Origin: Prunus persica
Taxonomy: Eukaryota > Streptophyta > Magnoliopsida > Rosales > Rosaceae
NCBI RefSeq assembly: GCF_000346465.2
Contig: NC_034011.1
Location: forward strand, 16,889,018-16,953,017
DNA: 64,000 bases
Reading direction: 5' to 3'
Part shown: positions 1 through 13,000 of the stretch, in pieces
Layout of the letters: every line of letters starts with the position of its first letter
Position numbering within the stretch: the first letter of the stretch is position 1
Program-made: the position numbers and the translations under genes
Notes under the pieces: model-generated
What the model saw: the letters and a program-made list of their open reading frames with translations, nothing else
What the model was told of the DNA's origin: nothing
Database searches by the model: none

Positions 1-311
1 TTTCTTGAAAAATAAAACTAGACCCGGAATTTTAAGGGCTTAGGACGACGATTAACACGACGGGTGTTTTTTAAACTACCCGTCGTTGTATTTACTTATA
101 CACAACGGTTTTTTTCATAAAACCGTCGTTTGTATTACTTATAATAGACGACGTCTGTTGAAAATCTGTCGTCTATATATGCCAAATACGTCTGTTTTTG
201 TTTAAAACCCGTCGTCTCTGTTGTGTATTACTTGCGATTAGATCATTGTATAATCTGCTATAGTGATGGTCATTGCCTGTATTTTCACTTTATTATAGAT
301 AATAGGTTATA

Positions 312-3300
312 GTGTCGGAGATGGATAAGTCATGGATGCACTCGGATAGAAGATCGAAGGCATATGAATTTGGGGTGGAAGCATTTTTGAACTTTGCTGT
401 AGAAAATCTTCTAACTACAACACATATCCGTTGTCCATGTGTTAAATGTGTTAATTTGAAGTTGTTTGGGGTTGGAATTATAAGGGATCACTTATACTTT
501 AATGGAATTGACCAAAGCTATAAGAATTGGACATTTCACGGAGAACCTTGGGAAGCAACTACTAATGCTAGTAGAAATGTTGAAGAAGATGATGGCCATA
601 GTAGGTACAGTTTTGTGTCTGAAGAAATTGATATGGATGATAATGATTTTGGTGATTTTGGTTCGGATCCGTATGAGTTTGCCAATGTGATTGGGGATGG
701 AGATCAACCAGTGTACCCTGGTTGTAGAAAGTACACGAAGTTATCGGCATTAGTGAAGTTGTATAATTTGAAGGCAAAACATGGGATGAGTGATGTCTGT
801 TTTACAGAATTATTGATACTTCAAGGCGATTTGCTTCCAGAAGGAAATACAATACCAACCTCCATGTATGAGGCTAAAAAGACTTTGTGTGCATTGGGGC
901 TGAGTTATGAGAAAATGCACGCATGCCCCAATGATTGCATCTTGTATAGGAAGGAGTATGAGGATTCAACTAATTGTCCTACTTGTGGTATCTCAAGGTG
1001 GAAGGAAGGCAAAGATTCAATCTTGAAAGAGGGTGTGCCAGCGAAGGTGGTGTGGTATTTTCCCCCAATTCCAAGGTTTAAAAGGATGTTTCAATCACAT
1101 GAGACAGCTAAGAGTCTGACTTGGTGGCATGCTGCTAGAAAATCAATTGACGGTCAGATGTCTCATCCGGCGGATTCCCCGTCTTGGAAACTTCTTGATG
1201 ATAAATGGCCTGAGTTTGGTAATGAGCCGAGAAACTTGAGATTGGCTCTTTCATCTGATGGATTCAATCCCCACAGTTCTCTAAGTAGCAGATATAGTTG
1301 TTGGCCGGTTATCTTAGTTACATATAATCTCCCTCCATGGCTGTGCATGAAACGAAAGTTCATGATGTTAACCTTATTGATTTCCGGTCCTAAACAACCC
1401 GGAAATGATATAGACGTCTACTTGGAGCCTTTGATTGATGATTTAAAATCTTTGTGGGTTGGGATTAGAGGAGTGTATGATGCACATAATGGAGAATACT
1501 TTACACTCAGAGCTGCATTAATGTGGACAATTAATGATTTCCCCGCCTATGGAAACTTATCTGGTTGTGTTGTTAAAGGATATAAAGCTTGTCCAATATG
1601 CGGCGATGATACACCTAGTCACAGGTTGAAAAATGGCCACAAAATTTGTTACATTGGGCATAGAAAATGGTTACCAATCAATCATCCATATAGGAGGCAA
1701 CGTGCAGCTTTTAATGGGAAACCTGAATATGGCATACCTCCCGAGCCATTAACCGGAGAAGAAGTGCTGCATATGGTTGAAAATGGTGACAGAGTTTGTT
1801 GGAAGAAGAAATCAATATTCTTTGATCTCGAGTATTGGAAATACCTTCCTGTAAGGCATGCCCTAGATGTTATGCACATTGAGAAGAATGTTTGCGATAG
1901 TATCATTGGTACATTGCTGGAGATCCCTGGAAAAAATAAAGATGGGATTGCTGCTCGATTAGATTTATTGAACATGGGGGTCAAAACTGATTTGCAACCC
2001 GAGTATGGAGAAAGACGTACTCGTTTGCCTCCTGGGCCTTGGAATTTGTCAAGAGCAGAGAAGAGAGAGGTTTGCAATTCTTTCTATGGTATGAAGGTCC
2101 CTGAAGGTTATTCTTCAAATATTAAAAATCTTGTATCTTTACAAGATTCAAGACTTCTTGGCCTTAAATCACATGATTGTCATACCTTAATGCAACAATT
2201 GCTCCCTGTGGCAATTCGTTCTGTTTTGGAGAAGCCTGCAAGGTATGCAATAACTCGTTTGTGCTTCTTCTTCAATGCTATATGTGCAAAGACTGTTGAT
2301 GTTTCCAAGCTAGATAAGTTGGAAGAAGATGTAGTAGTTACTCTGTGTTTGCTTGAGAAGTACTTTCCCCCTTCATTCTTTGATATCATGGTTCATCTAG
2401 TAGTACATCTTGTCAGAGAAGTTCGTCTATGTGGGCCAGTATATTTTAGGTGGATGTATCCGTTTGAAAGATATATGAAAGTGCTGAAGGGGTATGTTCA
2501 GAATCGTACTCGTCCCGAAGGTTGCATTGCTGAGCGGTATATAGCTGAAGAAGCGGTAGAGTGTTGTACTCAGCATTTATCTGATGCTAGTACAGTTGGA
2601 GTGCCTTCAAGCCAAAAGATGGGACTTTCAAAGCCATTATCAGGTTGCACAGTGAGCGTAGTTGATCAGGACCTGTTGAATCAAGCACATCTATATGTCT
2701 TGGAGAATACGGAGGAAGTCCTACCTTATATCGAGTACGTATGAGCTTTATTCTTTAAGTTTCCATTTTAAATTATTTCTTATGTTTATCTTCTATATTT
2801 AGGACCGTAATGCTTGAATTTTTCGTGTCATGTAGGCAACATATGATTCACATCAAGACTGCTTATCCAAAATTTAGAAAGAGAACAAAGTGGCTGCAGG
2901 ATAAGCACAATAGCACTTTCATTCAATGGCTACGCTTCAAGGTATATATTGTTGAATAACATATTTCTCTTTTAATTTTCTTCTTATTTATATGTTAGAT
3001 TGAATTAAGATATGATTAATTTGCAGGTTCAAAGTGAAGTTGAGGAAGACAATCATGGCGTATCAGAAAATTTAAGGTGGCTAGCAGCTGGTCCAAACAT
3101 GTCAGTGCCATTATATAGGAGCTATCTTATTAAAGGTATTAAATTCAATATCAAGGCACAAGATGATGTGCGGACAACTCAAAATAGTGGAGTTTATTTA
3201 CTTGCACATACCATGCAAGTTGCTAGTGCCAAGGATAAAAACCCAATTCTCTCAAATATGGGTTTCTATGGTGTCATTCAAGAAATTTGGGACCTTGACT

Positions 3301-3671
3301 ACCAAAAGTTTACAATCCCAGTCTTTAGGTGTGATTGGATAGATAGTTCTGGTCTTGTAGTCGACGAACTTGGATTTACCCTTGTAGATTTGAGTAAAAT
3401 TGGACATAGGAATGACCAATTTGTTTTGGCTTCTCAAGTCAAACAAATATTTTTTGTTGACGACCCGATGCATCGTGGTTGGTCGGTAGTGTTATCAATG
3501 CCTAGTAGAGAATATAATGATGTTATTGGTGATGAAGTATTAGGTGATGTGATAATTGAGTGTGAGCCATTTACTAGAGGGATGCCAAATGTTGACACAT
3601 TTGATGAACTGGTGGGTGAGTTAGGCGGTCAAAATATTCGAGATGGGTGTGAAGATATATGGATTGAATGA
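312..3671 (+). CDS. CACTA TNP2-type transposase (three exons)
   Basis: DNA transposase of the En/Spm (TNP2) family, expected to cut and join the CACTA termini. Proposed exons are 312-2734, 2836-2941 and 3027-3671. They use GTACGT/TAG and GTATAT/CAG splice sites, keep phase, and give about 1057 residues. An N-terminal transposase-associated domain (residues ~4-80, starting MDKSWM, with a CPCVKC cluster) is followed by the tnp2 core. The core includes ALSSDG (~315), YNLPPWLCMKRKF, a CPICGDD zinc-binding motif (~425) and ALDVMHIEKNVCD (~516). A DUF4218 region follows (GPVYFRWMYPFERYMK, ~707), then a C-terminal DUF4216 region (YGVIQEIWDLDY, ~923) in exon 3. No stop or frameshift was seen. The start is the first ATG before the conserved N-terminal motif; an upstream 5' UTR exon probably lies outside the window. 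The exon 1 donor is inferred from phase. Confidence 0.9.
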
Positions 3672-5281
3672 TGCTTATGTAATTGGCAGTGTATGACATT
3701 AATTTTGTAATATATTGTAATGTGATTTCTTCACTTTCTACGTTCAAATAAAACACGACGTTATTGTGAGCCAGTTATTCAGCATATTTACCGACGTCTT
3801 AAAGCAACGTAACAATGAAGAACCACGACGCAATTGTGAAGCAATTATTCAGGATATCACGTCGGGGAAGGATTAAGAACCGCCATGTAATTCAAAATAA
3901 CACGACTCCAATCCCATAATACCGACGTCTAAAAACGAGATATATAATCTGAACGTTAAAAAATACGACGTCATCATACATTTTCCACGTCGCAAGTTCT
4001 TTTATAAACGAAGAGGAACGAAATGAATTCCGACGGAAATTCATTATAACCGCCGTCTAATAACAATTAAACGACGTTATTTGTAATAGGCTCTCATCAT
4101 AATCAACGCCGTCTATATGTTCTGTAATACGGCTCTCATTTATTTGGAACCGACGTTGTTTAGAAGTTCAACGTCGTCTATATTATTAAGTGCGTCGTGA
4201 GTAATGATGATAGATATAAATACAACGTCGACTATATAAATGCCACCGACGTTGTTTCGCATTTCAACGTCAACTGTATAAATACATACGTCGTAAATAA
4301 TGACACTGACAACTATTTCCACGTCATCTTTTTTAGAAAAATCGAAGTGGAAAATTTATTTCACGACGGTTGTTTGTAAATAAGAGACGTAGTATATTTC
4401 AATAACGTCGTCTTCTCATGTATTTAAAGGCGTCATATTTTTTCTTGTCGTGTAAATTATATTTAAAGGCGTAAAATTTTAGTTGTCGTCTTTGTATGTA
4501 TATCTTGCGGCCTTGTTCTTTTAACATGTGTCATATTTTTCCTTTTTAACGACGGTGATTTGTTTGAGTTGGTCGTCTATTCTCATCCTCGACTATTTTC
4601 TAGAACTTTAGCAGACTAAACACGTCTGTTTTTATTGTTTTCCGACGTTGTTTTATTTAACAACGTCTAATATTTATCGTCGTTGTTTGTTTCTGAAAAT
4701 ATGACGTATAAATTTTGTAATACGACTCTCATATATTTGTAACCGACGTTGTTTCGTTTTTCAACGTTTACTCAATAAATACATACGTCGTAAATAATGA
4801 CACTGACAACTATTTCCACGTCATCTTTTATCGAAAAATCGAAGTGGAAAATTAATTTTACGACGGCTGTTTTTATATATGCGACGTAGTAGGTATCAAT
4901 AACGTCGTCTTCTAATGTATTTAAAGACGTCAAATTTTTTATTGTCGTGAAAATGATATTTAACGGCTTCGTTTTTTTATTTCCGTCGTTGTATGTCTAT
5001 CTTGCGGCCTTGTTCTCTTAATATGTGTCATATTTTTCCTTTTTAACGACGGTTTTTTTAGAGAGTTGGTCGTCTATTCTCATCCTCGACTGCTTTTTTA
5101 GATCTTTTTGCAGTACAAAGACGTCGTTTTGTATTTGTTGATGACGTTGTATATTTTAACAACGACGGGGATTTAGCGTCGTGGTATATGAGGGAAAAGA
5201 TGACGGTGGATTCCACGACCATTGAAAAATCGAATACACGACGGTGATTTACCGTCGTCTTTTTGCTTTTTTGTAGTAGTG
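3672..5281. repeat. Right subterminal repeat region of CACTA A
   Basis: About 1.6 kb with no credible gene, crowded with short direct and inverted copies of CGTCG, CGACG, ACGTC and GACGT, typically every 20-50 bases. In CACTA elements such regions are where the element-encoded DNA-binding protein (TNPA in maize En/Spm) docks. The last 60 bases contain a CGACGG...CCGTCG foldback just inside the terminus. Parts repeat internally: the block near 4280-4500 resembles 4740-4930. Element B carries the same region at 27374-28731, about 250 bases shorter. Confidence 0.85.
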
Positions 5282-5720
5282 AGTGTAATATTGTTTAAAA
5301 GGGATTTGTTGAACGTTTAATTTTTGTCCTTAATTTTGAAAACTCTGTAGGCAAGCAATAAAAAAAAGAAAGCAATAATGATAAGTTAATGAAGACAGAC
5401 CAAATATCAACGATTTAGACAATCATTCAAAAATTATATCTACAAAAAATCACTTCAATCCGATATCATTTGACCACTCAATTGTGTTATTGAAATTTTA
5501 GTACTTTCTTAAAGCACCGTATTTATTGATTTTGTAGGATACAATTGGATGTCGAAACGGTTTCCGATTTGTCTAAATTTTTGTAAGGATGATCTATGAA
5601 TGTAGACTTAAAAAATATATGGTTTAGATCGTTGAAATTTTTTTTGTACAGTACCCTAAAGGGTGTCCCTCAAATAAAATTATTTGAAGAATCTTTCAAT
5701 GAAAGGGTATATATATATAA
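5282..5720. repeat. Dispersed repeat, inverted copy of 36655-37227
   Basis: Non-coding DNA that matches the reverse complement of 36655-37227 over most of its length, including a TGTCCCTCAAATAA motif at its distal end. It is the flank into which CACTA A inserted. The copy at 36655-37227 is uninterrupted and contains a MITE-like fold with its own inverted ends; here only one of those ends is recognisable. Confidence 0.7.
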
Positions 5721-6240
5721 AATTCCAGTTGTCAACGGTGTACTTAATTAGGTTTTGAATAGTAACTTAATTAAGCTTTTGAAATATGTTTTTAAATCAA
5801 ACGTGCTAACCAACTTGCCAAATAGAAGTTTCGAAATTTTTTTTTTTTTTTTTGCCAAATAGAAGAGTTTAAGGGTCTTTGCCAGCTAGTTCTCGCTCTC
5901 TCTCAAGCTCCTCCAATTCCGGTATTTGGTGTTAGAAAATTAAAATTAAAATTAAAATTTTTTAAATTGTGAATGGAACTTAATTATGGGCCTGTTAAGA
6001 GATGGGACCATTTGGAAATGGATCCCTTAAATTGGGTATTAACCTTTTTTTCGAGCACAAGTTTGAAAATGGTAAAATTCATGATATTTCTTGGCAACGC
6101 CATTTGGAATTAACCTTTTTTTTTAAAAAAAATTTCTTGATTTTCCCAAACAGGTGTAATGCTTAGAGTGGACAATGCTGGGGATTACGATAATAGTCAC
6201 TTTTGAGCTACTTTGAATAGCATTCCTCTCGTGTCTAATA
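5721..6240. other. AT-rich spacer, no gene seen
   Basis: Anonymous AT-rich DNA with homopolymer T tracts (about 5838-5853 and 6110-6120). No open frame has recognisable similarity. It separates the CACTA flank from a MITE-like element. Confidence 0.6.
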
Positions 6241-6625
6241 GCATCTCTAAGGGAGATGTCAAATACCAAACATCAAATTTAAATTTGATGGCTGATGTGA
6301 TAATTTGACATTTTATAAATCCAACCAAGATGTCAAACATACATTTTATTATATTATTTTTAAAGGCAGGTGGGCTCAGTATTTAAGAGTAAAATATCAA
6401 ATAGGGTTAAGAACTGTACATGGAAGAGGAGAGAAAGAAGTGGGCTCAATATTAAAATAATAATAAAAAATAAAAAAACCTCTCAACATGTTGGCTTCAA
6501 TTTTGACAGCAAAAGTGAAGGACGTCAATCCAACTAGGATTTGGCATCACGGTTGGAAGGCTTAAAATGTCTTTTTCTTGGATTAAAACTTGCCACGTTG
6601 GAATTGACATTTCGGTTGGGGATGC
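6241..6625. mobile_element. MITE-like element with degenerate terminal inverted repeats
   Basis: The left end, GCATCTCTAAGGGAGATGTC, and the reverse complement of the right end, GCATCCCCAACCGAAATGTC, match at roughly 14 of 20 positions. The interior is AT-rich and non-coding. No clean target duplication could be picked out. Size and structure suit an old miniature inverted-repeat element upstream of ankyrin gene 1. Confidence 0.55.
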
Positions 6626-6737
6626 TCAAGATAGCATTCCTCTCGTATCTAAGATAGCAGCAGGTAATTAAGTTTCTATGTTAGATGGTAGTTGGTCGTT
6701 AGCATTTACTCCCTTGTTCTGGGATGTTCTTGTTCTG

Positions 6738-6747
6738 TTATAAAAAG
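6738..6747 (+). promoter_or_regulatory. Candidate TATA box of ankyrin gene 1
   Basis: TTATAAAAAG lies upstream of a pyrimidine-rich leader at 6840-7010. That leader resembles the leader of ankyrin gene 2 (51780-51900), both including GAAGCAAGCT and GGCTCCTCC. The assignment rests on spacing and on paralog conservation of the leader only. Confidence 0.35.
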
Positions 6748-7054
6748 CTCTGTATCTGCAGTTTATGGCAAGAAGCAACAAAAAATTCAGACCTTACCAG
6801 ACCTCTTTAGAATATAATATATAAGCCCTGTCTCTACTGTCTTCTTCTTTGTTTGTATAGTTTCTATTTCTCTCAGGGTCTTTCCTAGCTAGCTACTTCC
6901 TACTCCGTTATAGTGTAGTACTACTGCATTAATTCACCCAAAATTGACTTGAAGCAAGCTGTTGTTATATATTATCTATCGTTTTCTCTCTCTCTCAGGC
7001 TCCTCCACACCTCCTATATATGCGTAGACCGCTAATTGTATCTAATTATACTTA

Positions 7055-9945
7055 ATTATCTGTTAGCACTTGAGTGCTCCTCGTTTACTATATTTAAAAA
7101 GGAACTCATAGTCATGGATTGATCTCCACGACAGTGTGTAGATAGGAGCAGCGTTCAAGTCCATATATGGCGGACAAAGTGCTACGCATGGCCACCAATG
7201 AGGACATAGTAGCATTAGCATAGAGGCTGACCTCCCAGTATCCTTGCATAAGGTGGGTTGTGCTGCGATGGATGCAAAACTTGTGGCTGACAAGCAAATT
7301 GGTCGCGATGACATAATGGAGGAACATAATGTAACAAAATCAATTCATCAAAGACTGGCTGAGCCATTCAAGCTTCAACAACAAGGTGGAGATTTTGAAG
7401 GAGCCATTCAAGATTTGGTAGAATTCGATCATAAGGTTGAAAGCACACACCAAGGGTAACTCCTCCTTCCAGTCTTCTTAGAAGTATGGTCTAGGACAAT
7501 AGTACAACTATCACTTGGCTTAAAAGATTCAATGGAAAAGTTTTTGTTTTTGAACTCATAGATGTATGCTTAAGTTTTCGTTGCCATGATTTTATTTATC
7601 TATATTGATGTTTAAATGAAACTCATGATTTTCTAAAGGTTCCGTTTTACAACCCCTTCTCTGAACTTGTGACAAAGCCCCGACCCCACCCGCACCTTTC
7701 TACCATGGCTGCCGCTGATATTTCTTTTTTCATATGTCTGTATCTTTCTCTCTTCCCTTCCCTCTTCCTCCCTCCTCTCTATTACGGGTAGGGTTCAAGT
7801 TATTTAGAATGAAACTTTCTTGGGGGTGAGTTTATGGTCTTTGAGGAATCCAAGCTTTCAACATATATCTAAAGAAAAATCAAAGTTTCTCTCTTGATTG
7901 TGAAATTGGAAGGATTCATTTGCCATGGACTATAGTCTATCATCATATTCACAGATAGAGAGACAGATAGTCATGGCAAGGGGCCTTAATCGCCGTCGAT
8001 GAGGCAGATGGTTTTTGGGTTTTTATTTTTCTTTCTTTTCTTTCGAAGTTTTTTAAATTCTTGTAAATTTATTTTTAAAGCTCAAAAATGAATACATAAT
8101 TATCTGTTAGCTCTTGAGTGCTCCTCATATACTATATTTAAAAAGGCACTCATTTACTATATTTATTTTGCGAGCATCAGCATAGCGTTTGGCCCCTCCG
8201 TACTCGATGGTTCTGCTATAACGGGTCCAGAATTCATCTCAACTAAGAAAAATGGTCGCGATTACATAATGGAGGAACAGTCGGCTGAGCCATTCAAGTT
8301 TCAACAACAAGGTGGAGATTCTGAAGGAGCCATACAAGCTTTGGTTAACGTTGAAAGCACGCACCAAAGGTAACTCCTCCTTCCAATCTTCTTAGAAGTA
8401 TGTTCTAGGAAAATAGTACAACTATCACATGGCTTAAAAGATTCATGGAAAAAGTTTTTGTTTTTGAACTCATAGATGCATGCTTAAGCTTCCGTTGCCA
8501 TGATTTTATTTATCTATATTGATCTTCAAATGAAACTCATAATTTTCTAAAGGTTTCCTTCACAACCCCTTCTCTGAACTTGTGACAAAGCCCGACCCCA
8601 CCTGCACCTTTCTACCATGGCTGCCGTTGATCTTTCTTTTTTCATATGTCTGTATCTTTCTCTCTCCCTTCCATCTTCCTCCCTCCTCTCTATTACGAGT
8701 ATGGTTCAAGGAATTTAGAATGAAACTTTCTTGGGCGTGAGTTTATGGTCTTTGAGGAATCCAAGCTTTCAACATATGTCTAAAGCAAAATCAAAGTTTT
8801 TCTTTTGATTGTGAAACTGGAAGGATTCATTTGCCATGGACTGTCATCATATTCACAGATAGTCATGGCAAGGGGCCTTCATCGCCGTCGATGAGGCTGA
8901 CGGTTTTTGGGCTTTTATTTTTATTTGTTTTACTTTCTAAGTTTTTTAAATTCTTTTAAATTTAGTTTTAAAGCTAAAAATAAATACTTAATTATCTGTT
9001 AGCTCTTGAGTGCTCCTCATTTACTATATTTAAAAAGGCACTCATTTACTATATTTATTTTTCGAGCATCAGCATAGCGATTGGCCCCAACGTACCCTCG
9101 GGTTCTGCTACAACAGGTCATGAATTCATCTCAACTAAGCAAAATGGTCGCAATGACATAACCGAGGAACAGTCGGCTGAGTCATCCAAGCTTCAACAAC
9201 AAGGTGGATATTTTGAAAGAGCCATTCAACATTTGTTTAAGATGTTCCAATGGTAATTCCTCCTTCCAATCTTTTTTGAAGTATGTTCTACGACAATAAT
9301 ACAACTATCACTTGGCTTAAAAGATTCATGGCAAAAGTTGTTGTTTTTGAACTCGTAGATGCATGCTTAAGCTTCCGTTGCCATGATTTTATTTATCTAT
9401 ATTGATGTTCAAATGAAACTCATGATTTTCTAAAGGTTTCCTTCACAACCCCTTCTCTGAACTTGTGACAAAGCCCGACCCCACCCGCACCTTTCTACCA
9501 TGGCTGCCGCTGATATTTCTTTTTTCATATGTCTATATCTTTCTCTCTTCCCTTCCCTTTTCCTCCATCCTCTTTATTACTGGTAGGGATCAAGGAATTT
9601 AGAATGAAACTTGCTTGGGGGTGAGTTTATGGTCTTGGAGGATTCCAAGCTTTCTACATATATCTAAAGAAAAATCAAAGTTTTTCTATTGATTGTGAAA
9701 CTAGAAGGATTCATTTGCCATGGGCTGTCATCATATTCACAGATAGAGAGACAGATAGTCATGGCAAGGGAGCTTCATCGCCGTCAATGAGGCAGATAGT
9801 TTTTGGGTTTTTATTTTTCTTTCTTTTTTCTTTCTAAGTTTTTAAAATTCTTTTAAATTTATTTTTTAAAGCTAAAAATGAATACTTAATTATCTGTTAG
9901 CTTTTGAGTGCTCCTCATTTACTATATTTAAAAAGGCACTCATTT
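7055..9945 (+). repeat. Tandemly amplified 5' part of ankyrin gene 1
   Basis: Successive units start with the same ATTATCTGTTAG motif at 7055, 8099, 8991 and 9889, giving spacings of 1044, 892 and 898 bases. Each unit has a short exon-like stretch related to the N-terminal coding region of the main ankyrin exon (the GGTTCTGCTA...AAATGGTCG theme), ending in a GTAACT or GTAATT donor-like site. A conserved non-coding stretch follows (CCATGGCTGCC, then CT-rich). The first unit keeps a 71-codon open frame (7244-7459); the others are broken. These may be alternative 5' exons or decayed copies; the sequence does not decide. Confidence 0.75.
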
Positions 9946-10084
9946 GCAAAGGACCCACTAGTGTAGTGGTTTGGAGTATTTACTCCCTCAGGCAAGGTCC
10001 TGGGTTCGAGTCCTAGCATCCGTGTTGTGTGTGTAAGTTTAATATGCTATCGCCCCTTTCAATAAGAATGATCCTCAAAAAAAT
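9946..10084 (+). mobile_element. tRNA-derived SINE
   Basis: A 139-base insert flanked by an exact 14-base duplication, AAAGGCACTCATTT, at 9932-9945 and 10085-10098. It contains an A-box-like TAGTGTAGTGGTTTGGAG and a B-box GGTTCGAGTCC at normal tRNA-promoter spacing, and ends in an A-rich tail with TCAAAAAAAT. This is the classic structure of a plant Pol III-transcribed short interspersed element copied by target-primed reverse transcription. It sits inside the last unit of the amplified 5' region of ankyrin gene 1. Confidence 0.85.
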
Positions 10085-13000
10085 AAAGGCACTCATTTAC
10101 TATATTGATTTTGCGAGCATCAGCATAGCGATTGGCCCCCCCAAATACTTGGGTTCTGCTACAACAGGTCCAAAATTCAGCTCAAATAAGCAAAATGGTC
10201 ATGATGACATAGCGATTGGCCCCTCCGTACCCTTGGCTAAGCAGACAGTTGGCGATGAAGATTTGCGCTTGGGTTCTGCTACAACAGGTCCAAAATTCAG
10301 CTCAAATAAGCAAAAGCGCTTGGGTTCTGCTACAACAGGTCCAAAATTCAGCTCAAATAAGCAAAATGGTCGTGATGACATAGCGATTGGCCCCTCCGTA
10401 CCCTTGGCTAAGCAGACAATTGGCGATGAAGATTTGCGCTTGTACCAGCAGTTGTACGGCTACGCAAGTCAGGGCAAGATAGATAGCTTTATTAACACCA
10501 TTGAAAGTAAGCTTAAGGCCAATGCTCCCGATCGGCTTCTGTCTCGACTAAACCCCCATAACAACACACTACTTCACATAGCTGCGAAATTTGGTCATGC
10601 GAAACTAGCAGCCAAGATCCTACAACATCACAAGCCCCTTTTGTTTGAGACAAACTCCGACAGAGACACTGCGCTCCATATTGTGGCCAAAGCCGGGGAT
10701 TTAGATACCACAAACACTCTTCTCCGTGAAGCCCAAAGTCATGATGTATTCATATTGCTAACCACGAGAAATAATGAGCAAAACACTCCCTTGCACGAGG
10801 CCCTGATTCATGGTCACCAATCAGTAGCAAAGTGTTTGATAGAGGCCTATCATGTCCTTCGTTTTGATTGTAATAAGGAACGAAAGTCCACTTTGTATCT
10901 GGCCGCTGAGGAAGGGTTTGCTGAGATCGTGAAGCTAATACAAAAAAAAGCATTTGAGCAAAACATACAAGTTCATGTCCATGGCAAGTCCCCACTGCAC
11001 GGTGCAATTCTAGGCCGCAGAAACAAAGGTCCCCTAAACCATAATACTCTTTTTTGTACTTTGTCACAACGGCTAGTGTGATAGATTTTGATATGTTTGT
11101 TTTAATTTTTTTTTTCAATTTCAAGGAAAAACGTTCATTATAATTATATATATATAGGAAATTGATCTTAGACCCATAAAATTCATTTTAAATTACCTAC
11201 AACCTTTTTCTTTAGTTTTTTTTATTTAAAATACCCAATTTTTTCAAATAATACCCGATGACTAGGATCCAACTAAGCAAGTTACCTAATATAACTTAAA
11301 ATCTGATTTATTGTATTTTTAGGATTCCAAAACTACCACTATTTATAAGTTAATGTGTTATGGGGGTGTAACTAATGACACCCGTTCAATTTGGAAATAT
11401 CTCCAAATAGTTGTAATGGATGTAGGAACTAATTTAGAAACTTATTTGAAATTAAATATTAAATTCCACATTAAAGTATTAGTAATCTATTTTACGACAA
11501 GCAATCTATTTTTGAATTAATTGTGTTTTCATTCTATGAATTACGACTAGTAATCTATTTAAAGTATTAATAATTTAAATTCAATATTAAATTTCGGAAT
11601 TAATGTTGTTTTCTTTTTTATGCATTATACAACCAATATTCTTTTTTATTTTAGTTTTATGAATAATAGTGTACATCCTAACTATGTGGAAACATAATTT
11701 GATAATCTATTTATTGTTTTGTTTTTAAAACATTTTTTTTAATGAACCTATTTTTTCTCCAAATATTGTACCTTTTTTTTTTCTTTATTACTTGTTTTAT
11801 GAAAAATAATTTGATCATCTTTTTATTGTTTGTTTTATGAAAACAATATTTTTTTTTAAATGAGCCTATTTTCTCTCTCAAAATAATGTAACCATTTTTT
11901 TTCCTCTAATAATGTACCTAGTAAAACAATTTACCTAGTATAATGAACTTTTTTTTTCTTCTTCTAAATAATGTACCTATTTTCTATAAATTATTGTGTA
12001 CCTATTTTTAATTTATGTAAAATGTATGGAAATTTAAATTACAAACTAATTGACCTATTTTTGTTAATTTTTTTTTGGTAAATAATATACCTATATTTTT
12101 ATATGGATATGTTTATATTCATATTTTTCATATGTACATTATTGGATATGTAATTTACATATTTTTTTTATTTGCAATTTTAAGGGGCCATAAGTTAGAG
12201 GGAATGGCAACCAAAAGAAATGGGGTGATTGATATGCTATTAATAGGGAGTTTTAATTACAATTATGGCAATTAATGAAATGCTTGGAATAAATTATAAA
12301 TAAAATATGAAGTCTAATGGCAAGGATGTAAAAACATAGGAATACTACGACCTCTTATATCCTACTGGTCATTTAAGTTTGAAATTGAGTTTTACACATA
12401 GATTTATAGAAGGATGGATATATGTCTAGGAAATAGAAATTGTAGGGACCTATATTGGACAACCCCTTATATATGTTGTTCTAACTTATACTTGATTTCA
12501 TTAGAACTCTTAGAGATAATATCAAGGATGGAGGAAACGTTTCAAAGCCCAAAAGATGAGAAAGACAGGACTCCACTACATTGTGCAGCATCAATTGGTT
12601 ATATGGAAGGGGTTCGTTTCTTATTAGAAAGACACCTCTCCGATTCTCATCAAGTGGATCATCGTGGCAACTTTCCCATCCATTCAGCATCAAGCGAAGG
12701 TCATGTCAAGATTGTTAAAGAGCTGCTTCGACATTGTCCCGATTCAACAGAATATAGGAACTATAATTTCGAAAATATACTCCATGTTGCAGCAAGACGC
12801 GGCAAAGACAATGTTGTCAAATATTTTCTCAAAAATGGTGAGTTTCAAATGTTGATAAACCAAAAAGACAGCAACGGAAATACTCCTTTACATTTGGCAA
12901 CGAAGCACCACCATCCCAAGGTTGTCTACAGATTGGCTTGGCATAGAGGGACAAACTTAAAGCTCTTGAATGGTAGGGGCGAGACAGCTCTTGACATTAC

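Larger units (their letters stand above)
1..5281 (+). mobile_element. CACTA (En/Spm) transposon A, right-hand part
   Basis: The window opens inside a class II CACTA element. Positions 1-219 match 25880-26100 of element B. A TNP2 gene follows, then a subterminal region rich in CGTCG/CGACG. The terminus reads as the reverse complement of CACTACTACAAAAAAGC and ends at 5281. The left end lies outside the window, so element length and target duplication cannot be read here. Flanking DNA from 5282 matches 36655-37227 inverted, an unoccupied copy of the target. The transposase gene looks intact, so the element may be autonomous if its unseen left part is complete. Confidence 0.9.
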
